A stretch of 64,000 nt of DNA, taken from positions 1-64,000 of the forward strand of contig CAJUEL010000018.1 of the NCBI GenBank assembly GCA_910585455.1. Reading direction: 5' to 3'. The notes beneath the pieces were generated by a model, which worked only from the letters and a program-made list of their open reading frames with translations, was not told the origin of the DNA and made no database searches. Shown in pieces: positions 7,572 through 16,667 of the stretch; positions within the stretch are counted from its first letter, which is position 1; every line of letters starts with the position of its first letter. The translations under genes and the position numbers were made by a program. The stretch comes from an uncultured Eisenbergiella sp. (GTDB taxonomy: Bacteria; Bacillota; Clostridia; Lachnospirales; Lachnospiraceae).

Positions 7572-10016
7572 TCACTTTTCCTTCACCTTAAACGTGATCT
7601 TTCCTTCCCGGAAGCCTGCGCTCACGCTGTCTCCTCCCTTCACCCTGCCGGAAAGGATTTCCTCCGCCAGCGCATCCTCGATCATCGTCTGGATCGCCCG
7701 CTTTAAGGGTCTTGCCCCCATCTTTAAGTCGCTGTGCTTCTCCACGATGTGCTCCTTAAGAGCTGCCGTAATCGTCAGGTGAATGTTCATCTGCTCTTTG
7801 CAGCGCTTCACCAGATTATCGGAAAGCAGGGTGATGATCTTTTTCATGTCCTCCCCGGTCAGCTGGTGGAACACCATGATCTCATCGATCCGGTTGATGA
7901 ATTCCGGCTTGAACAGGCGTTTTACCTCTTCCATCACGCCGTTTTTCATCTTCTCATAGTTTTTATCCGCAGTCTCCTTTGCCGCAAATCCCAGATTTTT
8001 CGGATCCACGATGCGCTGTGCGCCCGCATTGGAGGTCATGATGATAACTGTATTTTTAAAGCTCACCTTCCTGCCTCTGGCATCGGTGATATGCCCATCG
8101 TCCAGCACCTGCAAAAGAATGTTGAACACGTCCGGATGCGCCTTTTCCACCTCGTCAAACAGCACCACGGAATAGGGGTTGCGGCGCACCTTTTCGGAAA
8201 GCTGCCCGCCTTCCTCAAAGCCCACATAGCCGGGAGGAGAACCGATCATTTTGGAAACGGAATGTCCCTCCATATATTCGGACATGTCCACCCGGATCAG
8301 CGCGTTTTCGGAGCCGAACATCGCTTCCGCCAACGCCTTGGAAAGCTCCGTCTTTCCCACGCCGGTAGGTCCCAGAAACAGGAAGGAGCCGATCGGCCTT
8401 TTGGGATCCTGCAGCCCCACCCTGCCCCGGCGCATCGCCTTCGCGACGGCGGTCACGGCTTCCTCCTGCCCCACCACCCGTTTATGGAGAATGGATTCCA
8501 GCTTCAAAAGCCGCTCTCCCTCTTTTTCCGTCAGCTTGCTCACCGGAATCTTCGTCCAGGTGGATACCACCTCCGCGATATCGTCCTCCGTCACAACGCA
8601 GGGCTCCTTTACCTTTTTCTTTTCCTGCTTTGCCAGCTGTCTCTCGTATTTCGCCAACAGCTCATCCTGCTTCTTTTTCAGCTCGCCCGCCTGGGAAAAC
8701 ACTTCCATCCGGATGGAGCGCTCGATCTGGGCGTCCAGCTTCCCGATTTCCGCAAGCAGCCCGTTTAATTCCTGGGGCGTCTGCATATTTTTCAGGCGGA
8801 CGGCTGCGCCCGCCTCATCCATCAGGTCGATCGCCTTATCCGGCAGCTTTCTGTCATTGATATAGCGCTCGGAAAGAATCGCCGCAGCCTCCAGCGCTTC
8901 CGGCAGAATCTTCACCCGGTGATGCTCCTCGTACCGGGGGGCAATTCCCTTTAAAATCCCCACAGTTTCCAGGGCGGTGGGTTCCTCTACGGTCACAGGC
9001 TGGAACCGGCGTTCCAGCGCGGCATCCTTCTCGATATACTTCCGGTATTCCTCCAGCGTCGTCGCGCCGATCAGCTGGATCTCCCCTCTGGCCAGGGAGG
9101 GCTTTAAAATGTTGGAGGCGTCGATCGCTCCTTCCGCGCCGCCGGCGCCGATCAGGGTGTGCAGCTCATCCAGAAACAGCAGGATGTTGCCATCCTCAAT
9201 CACCTCCCGGATCACCCGTTTGATGCGCTCCTCAAATTCACCGCGGTATTTGCTCCCGGCGACCATGCCGGACAGATCCAGCATGAGCACCCTTTTTTCC
9301 TTCACCGTATCCGGCACATTGCCCGCGACAATGCGCGCCGCCAGGCCCTCCACGATCGCTGTCTTTCCTACGCCCGGTTCTCCCACCAGACAGGGATTGT
9401 TCTTGGTCCGGCGGCTTAAAATCTGAACCGCCCGCATGATCTCTTCATCCCGCCCGATCACCGGGTCCAGCTTGCCTTCCTTCGCAAGCCTCGTCAGATC
9501 CCGGCTGTAAAGCTCCAGCGTGGCGGTGCCTCCCTTACGCCTCTGCTTTCTGGAAAGTTCCTCCTTATAGGCGTTCGGATCCATGCCGATGGCGGAAAGG
9601 GTATCCGCGCAAATTTTCTGGATGGACACGTTCAGCGTGTTCAGAATCCGCACCGCCACATTATCCCCATCCCCCAAAAGGGCCAGCAGAATGTGCTCCG
9701 TTCCTGTCAAAAGACTTCCCGTCTTCTGCGCCTGCTTATGGCTCGCCGCCAGCACCTCCTGCGCCCGGGGCGAATATCCGTCCCGCTCAGCCACAGGCGC
9801 ATTGCTCTCCGGCGCAATCAGATCCCGGATCATCTCCCGGATTGCCTCCTCGCTCACGCCGTTGGAGGAAAGCACCTTCGCCGCAACGCCGCTTCCCTCC
9901 CGCAAAAGTCCCAAAAGCAGATGCTCCGTTCCCGTATAGCTCTGGTGCAGGCTCCGCGCCGCCCTGCCTGCCAGCAAAAGGGCGGTCCTCGCCTTATCCG
10001 TAAACTGTGCCTGCAT
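7572..10016 (-). CDS. clpC: ClpC-type AAA+ ATPase, Clp protease regulatory subunit
   Basis: About 814 residues: two N-terminal Clp repeats, NBD1 with GEPGVGKT near 217, a middle segment with a UVR-like coiled region, NBD2 with GPTGVGKT near 550 and a SNAGAQRI segment. ClpC unfolds damaged or tagged proteins and feeds them to ClpP. The ATG at 10016 is chosen over the TTG at 10022 because GGAGG is then 9 nt upstream. It follows a GntR-family gene whose stop is 2 bp away. In many Firmicutes the regulator before clpC is CtsR; here it is a GntR-type protein and no mcsA/mcsB is present. Confidence 0.96.
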   Translation of the reverse strand: MQAQFTDKARTALLLAGRAARSLHQSYTGTEHLLLGLLREGSGVAAKVLSSNGVSEEAIREMIRDLIAPESNAPVAERDGYSPRAQEVLAASHKQAQKTGSLLTGTEHILLALLGDGDNVAVRILNTLNVSIQKICADTLSAIGMDPNAYKEELSRKQRRKGGTATLELYSRDLTRLAKEGKLDPVIGRDEEIMRAVQILSRRTKNNPCLVGEPGVGKTAIVEGLAARIVAGNVPDTVKEKRVLMLDLSGMVAGSKYRGEFEERIKRVIREVIEDGNILLFLDELHTLIGAGGAEGAIDASNILKPSLARGEIQLIGATTLEEYRKYIEKDAALERRFQPVTVEEPTALETVGILKGIAPRYEEHHRVKILPEALEAAAILSERYINDRKLPDKAIDLMDEAGAAVRLKNMQTPQELNGLLAEIGKLDAQIERSIRMEVFSQAGELKKKQDELLAKYERQLAKQEKKKVKEPCVVTEDDIAEVVSTWTKIPVSKLTEKEGERLLKLESILHKRVVGQEEAVTAVAKAMRRGRVGLQDPKRPIGSFLFLGPTGVGKTELSKALAEAMFGSENALIRVDMSEYMEGHSVSKMIGSPPGYVGFEEGGQLSEKVRRNPYSVVLFDEVEKAHPDVFNILLQVLDDGHITDARGRKVSFKNTVIIMTSNAGAQRIVDPKNLGFAAKETADKNYEKMKNGVMEEVKRLFKPEFINRIDEIMVFHQLTGEDMKKIITLLSDNLVKRCKEQMNIHLTITAALKEHIVEKHSDLKMGARPLKRAIQTMIEDALAEEILSGRVKGGDSVSAGFREGKITFKVKEK

Positions 10017-10018
10017 AA

Positions 10019-10393
10019 TCAATATCCTCCATATTCCTCATAAATCTCATCAATCAGAGCATGCACTTCCTGCCGGGAAATATTCTTACAGCTCGCCTTC
10101 GCCAGAATTACCCGCAGCTGTCCGCGCATCTCTTCCATATTCTGCAGACGGTCGGCATCAATGGCGATGACCGCGCCATGCCTTCTGTCCACCTTCACAA
10201 AGCCCTCCTGCTTCAAAACGGTATAGGCCTTATTCACCGTATGCATATTGATCCCGACGGATTCCGCCAGCTGCCGGACACTGGGCAGAACATCCCCCTC
10301 TTTGAGCCTGCTGGTTGCGATCCCGACAATAATCTGGTTGCGCAGCTGAATATACAGCGCTTCCTCACTGTTAAAATCCACCTCAATAAGCAT
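10019..10393 (-). CDS. GntR-family (YtrA-type) transcriptional regulator
   Basis: A 124-residue protein: an N-terminal winged helix (LPSVRQLAESVGINMHTVNKAYTVLKQEGFV, residues ~40-70) plus a short helical tail. This is the layout of YtrA-type GntR repressors, which commonly control their own operon, often with ABC transporters. Here the partner is clpC. The palindrome GTTATAG-N5-CTATAAC over the -10 box is a likely self-operator. The GGAGG for clpC lies inside its last codons, so translation is probably coupled. Confidence 0.9.
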   Translation of the reverse strand: MLIEVDFNSEEALYIQLRNQIIVGIATSRLKEGDVLPSVRQLAESVGINMHTVNKAYTVLKQEGFVKVDRRHGAVIAIDADRLQNMEEMRGQLRVILAKASCKNISRQEVHALIDEIYEEYGGY

Positions 10394-10438
10394 GCCCGTT
10401 CCTCCCTGGTATCTCCCTGCAGCTTTCGCCGGTCTCCT

Positions 10439-10457
10439 GTTATAGGAACACTATAAC
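10439..10457. promoter_or_regulatory. Candidate GntR operator
   Basis: Inverted repeat GTTATAG-GAACA-CTATAAC with perfect 7-bp arms. It overlaps the -10 hexamer and transcription start of the gntR-clpC promoter, as expected for a repressor site. Confidence 0.65.
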
Positions 10458-10478
10458 AAAAATCCACTGTTCCGTCAA
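10450..10478 (-). promoter_or_regulatory. gntR-clpC promoter
   Basis: Minus strand -35 TTGACG (10473-10478), 17-bp spacer, -10 TATAGT (10450-10455). The -35 box falls partly in the loop of the terminator of the preceding gene, so the two units are packed with no spacer. Confidence 0.75.
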
Positions 10479-10489
10479 CAGTGGATTTT
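10459..10489 (-). terminator. Terminator of the SH3-domain gene
   Basis: 13-bp stem AAAATCCACTGTT/AACAGTGGATTTT with a 5-nt loop, then TTTTT on the minus strand. It starts 9 bp after the stop codon of the SH3-domain gene and overlaps the next promoter. Confidence 0.85.
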
Positions 10490-10497
10490 GCATCACT

Positions 10498-11691
10498 TTA
10501 TTTTAAATCAAGAAATTCAAACTCGAGATCGTCGTCATCCAGGAAATTTTTGGATTGCCAGTTTTTGTTGCTTTTCGCCGTCTTTGCGGTACGGCGCACC
10601 GGCTCTTCCTCTTCCTCATCCTCATCATCCTCGTCATCTTCATACCGGGCACGGCGGGATGCCTTTTCTGTAGAAGCCCTGCGCACAGGCGCCTTTTTCA
10701 CGGGACGATATTCTTCCTCCTCGTCTTCCTCATCCTCGTCGTCTTCCTCTTCATCATCCTCATCGCGGCGACGGCCAAGTCTGCCGAAGCGGCGCTTCCT
10801 CGGCTCGTAATCCTCTTCGTCCTCATCGTCGTCATCATCTTCATCATCGTCGTCATAATCATAGTCATCATCATCCGAATTCCGAAGCTTTATGATCAGA
10901 ACCGTCAGCACGATAATTAAAATCAGGATCACGACCGCCATGACAATGATAATCAGCTTAAACTTCCCGGTCTCTTCCTCCAGAAGCTTCTGATTGCTCT
11001 GGTTGGTTTCTTCTGCACCAAGGAGCGTATCCACGCGGTATTTATTGCCCATGATTCCGTCATAAAGATACCAGGCATTGGTACCCGTTCCTGTCCCGTC
11101 ATCCTCATACTGAACAAAGAAATCATTCGACACAGCGGGCGCGGGATCTACCGGTTCCTCCGGCTGTTCTTCCGGCGCAGGCTCTGCCTCCGGAGGCGTC
11201 TGCTCCGTCATATGCGCTTCCACCATATCGGAACGGATATAACCGTTTACCGTATTTCCGTCACTTTCAAAGGTCACCGCATACCAGACTGTTCCGGAGC
11301 TGTCCTCTTTCTCGCCGGTAACGGTCAGTTCCATATTTCTGGTTGCCTTTCCCGCAACGCTGGCGCTGGTGGAGGCATCGCTTCTCACATTCACCCTGTC
11401 CTCGGTCACCGTCGCGCTGGTCACCGCCATCGTTGCGCCGGCCGCTTCACCGCCGCCTTCGCCCTCTCCTGCAATAACCTCCTGTCCTTCCTCATTTCCT
11501 GCGTCCGCCTCGCCGCCCTCTGCCGGGGTATCATCGCCGGCAGGCAGCGTGCCATTCGGATTGCTGCCCAGCGGCACCGCCTGCGCCTGCATGGGAGACG
11601 CCCAGAACAGAATGCCGGTCGCCGCAATACAGCACAGTCCGGCGGGCAAAGCGCGCAACAGTTTTTTGAGTTTCTCATTTCTTACGTTCAT
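10498..11691 (-). CDS. SH3-domain membrane protein with highly acidic cytoplasmic tail
   Basis: A 397-residue protein. It has an N-terminal hydrophobic export segment (residues ~10-40), an SH3b domain (VTEDRVNVRSDASTSASVAG through NGYIRSDMVE, ~95-165), a Pro/Glu-rich linker, one membrane helix (LIIIVMAVVILILIIVLTVL, ~245-270) and a tail of about 120 residues dominated by Asp/Glu runs with short Arg/Lys clusters. The SH3b part should sit outside, near the wall, and the charged tail inside. The ATG at 11691 (AAGGAAAAGG upstream) is preferred to ATGs up to 11739. It lies 34 bp after purD. Function unknown. Confidence 0.85.
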   Translation of the reverse strand: MNVRNEKLKKLLRALPAGLCCIAATGILFWASPMQAQAVPLGSNPNGTLPAGDDTPAEGGEADAGNEEGQEVIAGEGEGGGEAAGATMAVTSATVTEDRVNVRSDASTSASVAGKATRNMELTVTGEKEDSSGTVWYAVTFESDGNTVNGYIRSDMVEAHMTEQTPPEAEPAPEEQPEEPVDPAPAVSNDFFVQYEDDGTGTGTNAWYLYDGIMGNKYRVDTLLGAEETNQSNQKLLEEETGKFKLIIIVMAVVILILIIVLTVLIIKLRNSDDDDYDYDDDDEDDDDDEDEEDYEPRKRRFGRLGRRRDEDDEEEDDEDEEDEEEEYRPVKKAPVRRASTEKASRRARYEDDEDDEDEEEEEPVRRTAKTAKSNKNWQSKNFLDDDDLEFEFLDLK

Positions 11692-11725
11692 TTTTATAAA
11701 CCTTTTCCTTTCAAATCCCACCGGC

Positions 11726-13006
11726 TCATGCCTCATCAATCGCTTTGCCGATGTCGTGTCTCATATATTTATTTGCAAAATCAACCCACTCCGTCGCGGC
11801 ATAGGCATTCGCCCGCGCCTCCTGCAGGGTCGCGCCCTTCGCGGTGACGCCGAATACCCTGCCGCCGTTTGTGAGGATCGTATTGCCATCCTCCGCCAGC
11901 TTTGTTCCCGCATGGAAACAGTAATATCCGTCTTTTCCCTCAAAATTCTCAAGACCGCTGACCGGCAGTCCCTTCTCATATTTGACCGGATAGCCCTCCG
12001 ACGCAAGCACCACACAGACTGCCGCATTGTCCTCAAACATAAGATCAAGATCGGACAGCGTCCCGTCGATACACGCTTCGCAGACGTCTATGATATCGTT
12101 CTTCATACGGCACAGCACCACCTGCGCTTCCGGATCTCCAAAGCGCGCGTTATATTCCAGCACCTTTGGACCGTCCGCTGTCAACATCAGCCCGAAGAAT
12201 ATGACGCCGCAGAAAGGTCTTCCCTCCTCTGCCAGAGCATCCACTGTTGCCTGGTAAATATGCTTTTGGCAGAATTCATCCACTTCCTTCGTGTAAAAGG
12301 GAGAGGGGGAGAAATTCCCCATGCCGCCCGTATTGGGTCCCTTATCGCCGTCCTGCGCCCGCTTATGATCCTGCGCCGAGGACATGATTTTGATCGTTTT
12401 GCCGTCCACAAAGGAAAGTACGGAAACCTCCCTTCCCGTCAGAAATTCCTCTATCACAAGGCGGTTCCCTGCGGAGCCGAATTTCCGCTCCGTCATGATG
12501 GCACAGACGCCGTCTTCCGCCTCCTGCAGCGTATTGCAAATCAAAACGCCCTTTCCCAGCGCCAGCCCGTCCGCCTTAAGCACGATGGGAAACTTCGCCT
12601 TCGTATGCAGATACTCCAGCGCATCCTCCGCCTCGTCAAAGGTCTCATACGCCGCCGTGGGAATCTGATATTTCTTCATCAGCTCCTTGGAAAATGCCTT
12701 GCTCCCCTCAATGATCGCCGCATTCTTTCGCGGACCAAAGGTGCGGATTCCCGCTTCCTCCAAAACGTCCACCAATCCGCCCACCAGCGGATCATCCATG
12801 CCCACGATCACCAGGTCGATCGCCTTCTCCTGCGCAAAATCCCTTATCTTATCAAATTCCATCGCGCCGATCGGCACACACTCCGCGATCTGTCCGATGC
12901 CCGCATTACCGGGGGCGCAGTAAATCTGATCCACCCTGTCGCTTTTTGCCACACTCATTGCGATGGCATGCTCCCTGCCGCCGCTTCCTATAATCAATAC
13001 CTTCAT
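11726..13006 (-). CDS. purD: Phosphoribosylamine-glycine ligase
   Basis: A 426-residue ATP-grasp enzyme. It shows the start MKVLIIGSGGREHAIAMS, GPNTGGMGNFSPSPFYT in the middle and VLEYNARFGDPEAQVVLCR toward the end, all characteristic of PurD. It joins glycine to phosphoribosylamine in step 2 of purine synthesis. The ATG at 13006 overlaps the purN stop (ATGA). Last gene of the purE-M-N-D cluster. Confidence 0.98.
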   Translation of the reverse strand: MKVLIIGSGGREHAIAMSVAKSDRVDQIYCAPGNAGIGQIAECVPIGAMEFDKIRDFAQEKAIDLVIVGMDDPLVGGLVDVLEEAGIRTFGPRKNAAIIEGSKAFSKELMKKYQIPTAAYETFDEAEDALEYLHTKAKFPIVLKADGLALGKGVLICNTLQEAEDGVCAIMTERKFGSAGNRLVIEEFLTGREVSVLSFVDGKTIKIMSSAQDHKRAQDGDKGPNTGGMGNFSPSPFYTKEVDEFCQKHIYQATVDALAEEGRPFCGVIFFGLMLTADGPKVLEYNARFGDPEAQVVLCRMKNDIIDVCEACIDGTLSDLDLMFEDNAAVCVVLASEGYPVKYEKGLPVSGLENFEGKDGYYCFHAGTKLAEDGNTILTNGGRVFGVTAKGATLQEARANAYAATEWVDFANKYMRHDIGKAIDEA

Positions 13007-13626
13007 ATAATATATGCTTTCCCTTCTGTTACCTCTACCCTGCCGTTTGCGATCAGATCGATCGCCTGCGGCAGAATCTTCCATTCCGCCTGCTCCATCA
13101 CCCGCTGCTGCAGCTCCCTGGGCGTATCCTGCTGGCAGACCTCCACAGCCTTCTGTAAAAGAATCGGTCCGGTGTCCATGCCGCCGTCCACAAAATGTAC
13201 GGTCGCCCCGGTCACCTTCACCCCCCGCGCAAGCACCGCCTCATGCACCCGCAGCCCATAAAAGCCGACGCCGCAAAAGGAGGGAATCAGGGACGGATGG
13301 ATATTGATAATCCGGTTTTCAAACGCTTCAATCATCGCGGCCGGAATCGCCACCAAAAAACCCGCCAGCACAATCAGATCCGGATTGATCCGCTTTACCC
13401 GGTCCGTAAAAGCCTGATTGAACAGCTCCCTGGTTTCATAGCTTTTGGGAGAAAGGCAAAGGGCTTCGATTCCCCTGCTGCGCGCACGCTCCAGCGCATA
13501 GGCGTTTTCATTGTTGCTGATTACGGTCTCCACCCTCGCGTTGGTGATGATACCGTGATCAATCGCATCCAGAATCGCCTGTAAATTGGTTCCCCCGCCG
13601 GAAACGCATACCAGTAGCCTCAGCAT
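13003..13626 (-). CDS. purN: Phosphoribosylglycinamide formyltransferase
   Basis: A 207-residue protein of normal PurN length. SGGGTNLQAILDAI at the N-terminus binds the phosphate; INIHPSLIPSF carries the catalytic His, and GATVHFVDGGMDTGPI the catalytic Asp. It transfers a formyl group from 10-formyl-THF to GAR. It overlaps purM by 7 bp and purD by 4 bp. Confidence 0.98.
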   Translation of the reverse strand: MLRLLVCVSGGGTNLQAILDAIDHGIITNARVETVISNNENAYALERARSRGIEALCLSPKSYETRELFNQAFTDRVKRINPDLIVLAGFLVAIPAAMIEAFENRIINIHPSLIPSFCGVGFYGLRVHEAVLARGVKVTGATVHFVDGGMDTGPILLQKAVEVCQQDTPRELQQRVMEQAEWKILPQAIDLIANGRVEVTEGKAYII

Positions 13627-14645
13627 AGGGTCACTCCCTTTTCTCCTGCCTCCACGGAACCGATCACATAGGGGGTCTCCCCCGCCTGCCGCATCGCTTC
13701 CATAGCGCGTCCGGCATCCGCAGCGTCCACCGCCACGATCATGCCGATTCCCATGTTATAAGTATTGTACATGACCTTTTCGTCGATGTTCCCCTTCTTT
13801 GCAAGCAGTCCAAAAATCGCGGGCACGGGATAGCTGTCCTTCTGGATGACGGCACGGGTGTCTTCCTTTAACATACGGGGCACATTCTCATAAAAACCGC
13901 CGCCTGTGATATGGCTGCACGCCTTCACTGTCACGCCTGCATCCCTTACCGCCTGCAATGCCTTCACATAAATTCTGGTGGGCGTAAGGAGCGTTTCTCC
14001 CAATGTCCCGCCAAGCTCCTCATACCAGGTGTCCAGACTTTCCTTCGTCATGTCAAAAACCTTCCGCACCAGGGAAAATCCGTTGGAGTGCACGCCGGAG
14101 CTCGCCATGCCGATGAGCACATCGCCGGGCTTTAGATGTTCTCCCGTAATCAGATCCTTCTCGTCCACGATGCCCACCGCAAAACCGGCAAGATCATATT
14201 CCTCCTCGGGCATCAGCCCCGGATGCTCCGCCGTCTCACCGCCGATCAGCGCCGCCCCGGCCTGCTTACAGCCCTCCGCAACACCCTTGACAATGGCGGC
14301 GATCTTCTCCGGAATATTCTTGCCGCAGGCGATGTAATCCAGGAAAAAGAGCGGCTCGCCGCCCGCACATACGATATCATTGACGCACATCGCCACACAA
14401 TCGATGCCGACCGTGTCATGCCTGTCCATCAAAAACGCCAGCTTGATCTTGGTGCCGACGCCGTCCGTCCCGGAAACCAGCGTGGGCTTTTCCATGCTCT
14501 TGAATTTTTCCATGGAAAATGCGCCGGAAAAACCGCCCAGTCCTCCCAGCACCTCAGGGCGCATCGTGCCCTTCACATACTGCTTCATCAGCTCCACGGA
14601 CTGATAGCCCGCCTCAATGTCCACTCCCGAACTCTTATAATCCAT
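13620..14645 (-). CDS. purM: Phosphoribosylformylglycinamidine cyclo-ligase (AIR synthetase)
   Basis: A 341-residue protein matching PurM: SGVDIEAGYQSVELMK near the start, the GGFSGAF loop, TDGVGTKIKLA, ALIGGETAEHPG and HITGGGFYENVPRML. It closes the imidazole ring using ATP. The second ATG (14645) is chosen because AGAGG lies 7 nt before it. Confidence 0.98.
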   Translation of the reverse strand: MDYKSSGVDIEAGYQSVELMKQYVKGTMRPEVLGGLGGFSGAFSMEKFKSMEKPTLVSGTDGVGTKIKLAFLMDRHDTVGIDCVAMCVNDIVCAGGEPLFFLDYIACGKNIPEKIAAIVKGVAEGCKQAGAALIGGETAEHPGLMPEEEYDLAGFAVGIVDEKDLITGEHLKPGDVLIGMASSGVHSNGFSLVRKVFDMTKESLDTWYEELGGTLGETLLTPTRIYVKALQAVRDAGVTVKACSHITGGGFYENVPRMLKEDTRAVIQKDSYPVPAIFGLLAKKGNIDEKVMYNTYNMGIGMIVAVDAADAGRAMEAMRQAGETPYVIGSVEAGEKGVTLC

Positions 14646-14697
14646 TCTCATACCTCTCTGTCACAGCACAAAAACCGCTGCAGCCATTTGCACCGGT

Positions 14698-15204
14698 TTA
14701 TTTTGTGTATTCCTTCCAGCCTGTCTGCGCAAGCCGCGCATCCTTTGCAAGCACATCATCCTTCATCTGCGCGCTGTATGCCTTCAGCTTATCCAGCAGA
14801 GCAGCATCGGAAACCGCAAGAATCTTCGCCGCCAGTATGCCGGCATTCGCGCCGCCGTTAATCGCCACGGTCGCCACCGGAATGCCTGAGGGCATCTGCA
14901 CGATGGAATAGAGAGAATCCTGTCCTCCCAGAGAGGTCGTATGCATCGGAATCCCGATGACAGGCATCGGAAATAATGCCGCACACATCCCTGGCAGATG
15001 CGCCGCCATGCCCGCGCCCGCAATGATGACCTTCACACCGCGCTCCTCCGCAGTCTTTGCATATTCAAAAAAAGTATCCGGCATGCGGTGTGCGGATATA
15101 ATGCGCATTTCATAAGAAATGTCGAACTTATCCAGAATTTCCGCCGCCTTGCGCATCACGGGCATATCGGAATCGCTGCCCATCACAATGCTGACCTGTG
15201 CCAT
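14698..15204 (-). CDS. purE: N5-carboxyaminoimidazole ribonucleotide mutase
   Basis: A 168-residue class I-like PurE. GSDSDMPVM binds the substrate phosphate; SAHRMPD and AGAGMAAHLPGM are the other active-site segments. It makes CAIR from N5-CAIR. Start at 15204 (GGAGG 8 nt upstream) rather than ATGs 6 or 42 nt earlier. It is the first pur gene here; purK, purC and purF are not in the window. Confidence 0.95.
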   Translation of the reverse strand: MAQVSIVMGSDSDMPVMRKAAEILDKFDISYEMRIISAHRMPDTFFEYAKTAEERGVKVIIAGAGMAAHLPGMCAALFPMPVIGIPMHTTSLGGQDSLYSIVQMPSGIPVATVAINGGANAGILAAKILAVSDAALLDKLKAYSAQMKDDVLAKDARLAQTGWKEYTK

Positions 15205-15281
15205 ATCCATATCCTCCCGGCCGCAAATGCTGTCGAAATCCGTCACGGCCTATCCTGTTACAGCGTACCAGACTTTTCTCT

Positions 15282-15779
15282 TTAATGCAAGCTCTTTCTT
15301 TCGTATCTGACAAAATGGTAGGTCAGATCAAAATAAGTCTGCTCCTCGCTGTCCGCTGTAATTTTCCAGTTTTCATCCCGGTCCAGATTGGGAAAATGGG
15401 CGTCTGCGTCATAGGCGTGATCGATCTTTGTCACATGCACCGTGTCACAATGTGGCAAAAGCTGCTCATACACGCTGCTGCCGCCGATCACGTAAATATC
15501 TTTGCTGGCATAGGGCTTTAACACCTCAAAAAGCTCCTCCAGGGAATGCGCTGCCACCGCATCCTTACAGGCGTAGGCCGGGTTGCGGCTCAGCACCACA
15601 TTCAGCCTGTTGGGCAGCGGGCGGCCGCCCGGAAAGGTTTCCATCGTCTTTCTTCCCAGCACCACCACCTTGCCCGTTGTCTCCTGCCGGAACATCTTAT
15701 GATCCGCCGGAATCCGCACCAGCAAATCTCCCTTATTGCCGATCGCCCAGTTTTCGTCCACCGCCACAATCGCGTTCAT
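15282..15779 (-). CDS. folA: Dihydrofolate reductase
   Basis: A 165-residue DHFR. It starts MNAIVAVDENWAIGNKGDLL and contains VVVLGRKTMETFPGGRPLP (NADPH and folate contacts) and DIYVIGGSSVYEQLLP. It reduces dihydrofolate made by ThyA. It lies 26 bp after thyA, the classical thyA-folA pair. Confidence 0.97.
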   Translation of the reverse strand: MNAIVAVDENWAIGNKGDLLVRIPADHKMFRQETTGKVVVLGRKTMETFPGGRPLPNRLNVVLSRNPAYACKDAVAAHSLEELFEVLKPYASKDIYVIGGSSVYEQLLPHCDTVHVTKIDHAYDADAHFPNLDRDENWKITADSEEQTYFDLTYHFVRYERKSLH

Positions 15780-15805
15780 CCGCTTTTCTTCCTCCTGTTA
15801 CTCTG

Positions 15806-16654
15806 TCACACCGCAATCGGAATATCCTGTATCTGTTCACCCGTCACATACTCCTCCAGCCGCACATCATTGCGCGTAAATTCATAAAAATCATGCACAT
15901 CCGGATTGAGCCAGAATTTCGGCGCCGGATAAGGCGTCCTTTGTATCAATTCCTCTATGATGGGCACATGCCTGTCATAAATATGGGCATCCGCAATCAC
16001 ATGAAGCAGCTCCCCGGCCTCCATATCGCACACCTGCGCCAGCATATGCAAAAGCACCGCATACTGCACCACATTCCAGTTATTCGCCGCCAGCACGTCC
16101 TGAGAGCGCTGGTTTAGCACCGCATTCAGGGTCAGCCTCTCCTGCCCTTTTTTCTGCGTCACATTAAAGGTCATGCTGTAGGCGCAGGGATACAGGTTCA
16201 TTTCATGCAGATCCTGATGGACATAGATGTTGGTCAGGATGCGGCGGGAAAAGGGATTGTTTTTCAGATCGTAGATCACCCGGTCCACCTGGTCAAACAT
16301 CCCTTCCCGATACGCATGCTTTATCCCCAGCTGATAGCCATATGCCTTTCCAATGCTGCCGTCCCCGTCCGCCCATTCATCCCAGATGTGGCTGTGCAGA
16401 TCATGGACATTGTTGGATTTTTGCTGCCAGATCCAGAGCATTTCATCCGTCGCGCTCTTTAACGCGGTGCGGCGCAGCGTCAAAGCCGGAAACTCTTTGG
16501 ACAGATCATAGCGGTTGACAACGCCAAATTTCTTGATCGTATAGGCAGGCGTGCCGTCCGGCCAGTGTGGGCGCACCGCTTCCCCTTCCGTGCTGGTTCC
16601 GTTTTCCAGAATATCCCTGCACATATTGATAAAAACCGTATCCGCCATGCTCAT
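15806..16654 (-). CDS. thyA: Thymidylate synthase
   Basis: A 282-residue protein that resembles ThyA across most of its length: GKAYGYQLG, DPFSRRI-like NNPFSRRILTN, the Cys-containing LYPCAYSMTFNV, and LNQRSQDVLAANNWNVVQYA. It methylates dUMP with methylene-THF. The catalytic Cys sits in PCAYS, where many ThyA proteins have PPCH, so it is somewhat divergent. ATG choices are 16660, 16654 and 16648; 16654 has the best spacing from GGAG. Followed by folA. Confidence 0.93.
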   Translation of the reverse strand: MSMADTVFINMCRDILENGTSTEGEAVRPHWPDGTPAYTIKKFGVVNRYDLSKEFPALTLRRTALKSATDEMLWIWQQKSNNVHDLHSHIWDEWADGDGSIGKAYGYQLGIKHAYREGMFDQVDRVIYDLKNNPFSRRILTNIYVHQDLHEMNLYPCAYSMTFNVTQKKGQERLTLNAVLNQRSQDVLAANNWNVVQYAVLLHMLAQVCDMEAGELLHVIADAHIYDRHVPIIEELIQRTPYPAPKFWLNPDVHDFYEFTRNDVRLEEYVTGEQIQDIPIAV

Positions 16655-16667
16655 CGCCATATTCTCC

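Noticed and set aside
7734..8768. A 344-codon plus-strand frame inside clpC
   Set aside because: Antisense to NBD2 and the middle domain of ClpC; no ribosome binding site or recognisable motif.
11369..13261. A 630-codon open frame on the plus strand across the pur genes
   Set aside because: It is antisense to purD and purN and the SH3-domain gene, whose motifs are unmistakable. Long antisense frames are expected in GC-rich codon bias.
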